From G965267185 sp965267185 (GTDB taxonomy: Bacteria > Pseudomonadota > Alphaproteobacteria > UBA6615), in NCBI GenBank assembly GCA_965267185.1, contig OZ253937.1, positions 310,001 to 374,000 on the forward strand: a stretch of DNA of 64,000 nt, written 5' to 3'. The translations under genes were made by a program, and so were the position numbers. This document shows, piece after piece, positions 62,791 to 64,000 of this stretch (within the stretch, counting starts at the first letter, position 1; each line of letters starts with the position of its first letter). The notes under the pieces are model-generated. The model did no database searches. It was given only the letters and a program-made list of their open reading frames with translations, and was not told where the DNA came from.

Positions 62791-63828
62791 ATGGATGACC
62801 ACATGAAGAAAATCGGGTTCTTATCTTTTGGCCACTGGTCGCCCGGACGGGGCTCGCAGACCCAATCGGGGTCCGACGCGCTGCTCCAGTCGATCGACCT
62901 CGCCGTTGCGGCTGAGGAACTGGGGGCCGACGGCGCCTTCTACCGGGTTCATCACTTCGCCCGCCAGCTCGCCTCGCCGTTTCCGCTGTTGGCGGCCGTC
63001 GGCGCGAAAACCAGCAAAATCGAAATCGGCACCGCCGTGATCGATATGCGCTATGAGAACCCCCTCTACATGGCCGAGGATGCCGGCGCGGCCGACCTCA
63101 TCGCCGGCGGGCGGCTCCAGCTCGGCATCAGCCGCGGCTCGCCCGAGCAGGTGATCGATGGCTGGCGGTATTTCGGCTACCGGTCCGAAGACGACGACAG
63201 CGATGCCGCCGATATGGCGCGGCGGCATTCCGAGGTTTTTCTCAACGTGCTGCAAGGCGAGGGGTTCGCGGAGCCGAACCCGCATCCCATGTTTCCCAAC
63301 CCGCCCGGCAAGCTGCGCGTCGAGCCCTATTCGGAGGGCTTGCGCGAGCGCATTTGGTGGGGGGCGGCCTCGAACGCGACCTCCGTTTGGGCGGCCAAGC
63401 TGGGGATGTACCTGCAGAGCTCGACCCTAAAAACCGACGAGACCGGCGAGCCGTTCCATATTCAACAGGCCAAACAGATCCGGGCCTACCGCGATGCTTG
63501 GAAGGAGGCCGGCCATACGCGCGAGCCGCGCGTGTCGGTCAGCCGCAGCATCTTTGCCCTGGTCGATGACCGCGACCGCGCTTATTTCGGGCGGGAGAGC
63601 CAGAGCGAAGACCATATCGGCTTCATCGATGCGAACACCCGCTCCATCTTCGGGCGCAGCTACGCCGCCGAGCCGGATATCCTCGTCGAGCAACTCGCCA
63701 AGGACGAGGCGATCGCCGAGGCCGACACGCTGCTGCTCACGGTGCCCAACCAGCTCGGCGTCGATTACAACGCCCACGTCATCGAAGCGATCCTAACCCA
63801 TATCGCGCCTGCGCTCGGCTGGCGCTGA
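62791..63828 (+). CDS. LLM-class (luciferase-like) flavin-dependent oxidoreductase
   Basis: The 345-residue TIM-barrel protein has KIGFLSFGHW at strand one, GADGAFYRVHHFARQLASPFPLLAAVGAKT, KIEIGTAVIDMRYENPLYMAEDAGAADLIAGGRLQLGISRGSPEQ, split here only to mark the conserved strand-helix blocks. Confidence 0.
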   Translation: MDDHMKKIGFLSFGHWSPGRGSQTQSGSDALLQSIDLAVAAEELGADGAFYRVHHFARQLASPFPLLAAVGAKTSKIEIGTAVIDMRYENPLYMAEDAGAADLIAGGRLQLGISRGSPEQVIDGWRYFGYRSEDDDSDAADMARRHSEVFLNVLQGEGFAEPNPHPMFPNPPGKLRVEPYSEGLRERIWWGAASNATSVWAAKLGMYLQSSTLKTDETGEPFHIQQAKQIRAYRDAWKEAGHTREPRVSVSRSIFALVDDRDRAYFGRESQSEDHIGFIDANTRSIFGRSYAAEPDILVEQLAKDEAIAEADTLLLTVPNQLGVDYNAHVIEAILTHIAPALGWR

Positions 63829-63837
63829 CGGGCTTTC

Positions 63838-64000
63838 TTAAAGTGCGAAACTGTCGGTCGCGAAGCCGACCCGTCCCTGCGCTTCCTTGAGGCGGGCCGA
63901 GGGCGGGTCGGTGATACCCCAATGGTCGCTCCGGCCCGGCGGCCATCCCCAATCATCGGGCGCGCCGGTTGGATAGCTTTCGTCGACCTGTTCGACCTCG
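63838..64000 (-). CDS. C-terminal fragment of an unidentified protein (5' part outside window)
   Basis: The last 53 residues are visible. They read EVEQVDESYPTGAPDDWGWP, then PGRSDHWGITDPPSARLKEA and QGRVGFATDSFAL before the stop at 63838-63840. The frame is open to the window edge and converges on the LLM gene nine bases away. The Trp/Pro-rich segment is distinctive, but I cannot name the family. Confidence 0.6.
   Translation of the reverse strand, partial: EVEQVDESYPTGAPDDWGWPPGRSDHWGITDPPSARLKEAQGRVGFATDSFAL

Noticed and set aside
62791..63828. Low confidence value on the LLM flavin oxidoreductase entry
   Set aside because: The listed value of 0 is not my view of the gene. The family call (luciferase-like TIM barrel, 345 residues, with KIGFLSFGHW at the first strand and LQLGISRGSPEQ in the flavin-binding region) is well supported, about 0.85. 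Its substrate is unknown, and it follows the second CoxL-type gene by 71 bases.

Overview
The window reads as a GC-rich chromosome segment of an alphaproteobacterium. The evidence is an alphaproteobacterial-type LexA operator (GAAC-N7-GAAC), the gene complement (acyl-CoA dehydrogenase of the DmdC type, cyanase with a CynA/NrtA-like transporter, class II DAHP synthase, bacteriohemerythrin) and intergenic mosaic palindromes of the CTTCGAGAC...GTCTCGAAG type. I cannot place it to genus. Gene density is high and nearly every stretch is coding on one strand.

Layout. 1-9 kb: catabolic genes. A leftward group (phenylacetate-CoA-ligase-like enzyme, crotonase-fold protein, VOC protein) diverges from a rightward operon (haloalkane dehalogenase, serine alpha/beta hydrolase, class II aldolase/SDR fusion), followed by an AroE-like protein and a ThDP enzyme. 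9-20 kb: heptose-bisphosphatase-like HAD enzyme, histidine kinase and receiver protein, isomerase, acyl-CoA dehydrogenase, D-2-hydroxyacid dehydrogenase, Sua5/TsaC, CysQ and an orphan CoxL-type molybdoenzyme. 20.8-24.3 kb: an SLC13-type transporter whose last 75 bases are duplicated on the far side of a one-gene insert. 24.4-30.7 kb: class I ribonucleotide reductase (nrdB, nrdA) divergent from a SRAP/YedK gene, with a control region holding candidate NrdR, LexA and DnaA sites; then a SHOCT-tailed secreted protein, a Tag-like glycosylase and tRNA-Val(CAC). 30.9-35.2 kb: a DUF3108 protein and glmU-glmS.

35.2-43.1 kb is the most unusual part. The 3' end of glmS is present three times, and the copies bracket two cargo blocks. 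Block A has a CBS protein, a zinc-ribbon membrane protein and a glutaminase-dead asparagine-synthetase homologue. Block B has a cyanate/nitrate-type ABC transporter with cyanase. No integrase or transposase is visible. Because the SLC13 locus shows the same design, the window contains two independent cases of cargo inserted behind a gene with duplication of that gene's 3' end.

43-49 kb holds a PEP-CTERM protein and four tandem LuxR-type paralogues. 49-64 kb holds a TauD-like dioxygenase, a 42-residue membrane protein, a second haloalkane dehalogenase, RidA, hemerythrin, a TauE-type exporter, small secreted or membrane proteins, glutathione reductase, a phytoene-dehydrogenase-like oxidoreductase, DAHP synthase, a second CoxL-type orphan and an LLM flavin oxidoreductase. 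Both window edges cut genes.

Functional links: GlmU and GlmS feed UDP-GlcNAc synthesis. The block B genes would import cyanate and convert it to ammonia and CO2. NrdAB and SRAP share a control region that suggests joint replication/DNA-damage control. The two dehalogenases, the hydrolase, the aldolase fusion, the CoA-ester enzymes and the CoxL-type enzymes suggest broad use of organic compounds, possibly halogenated ones.
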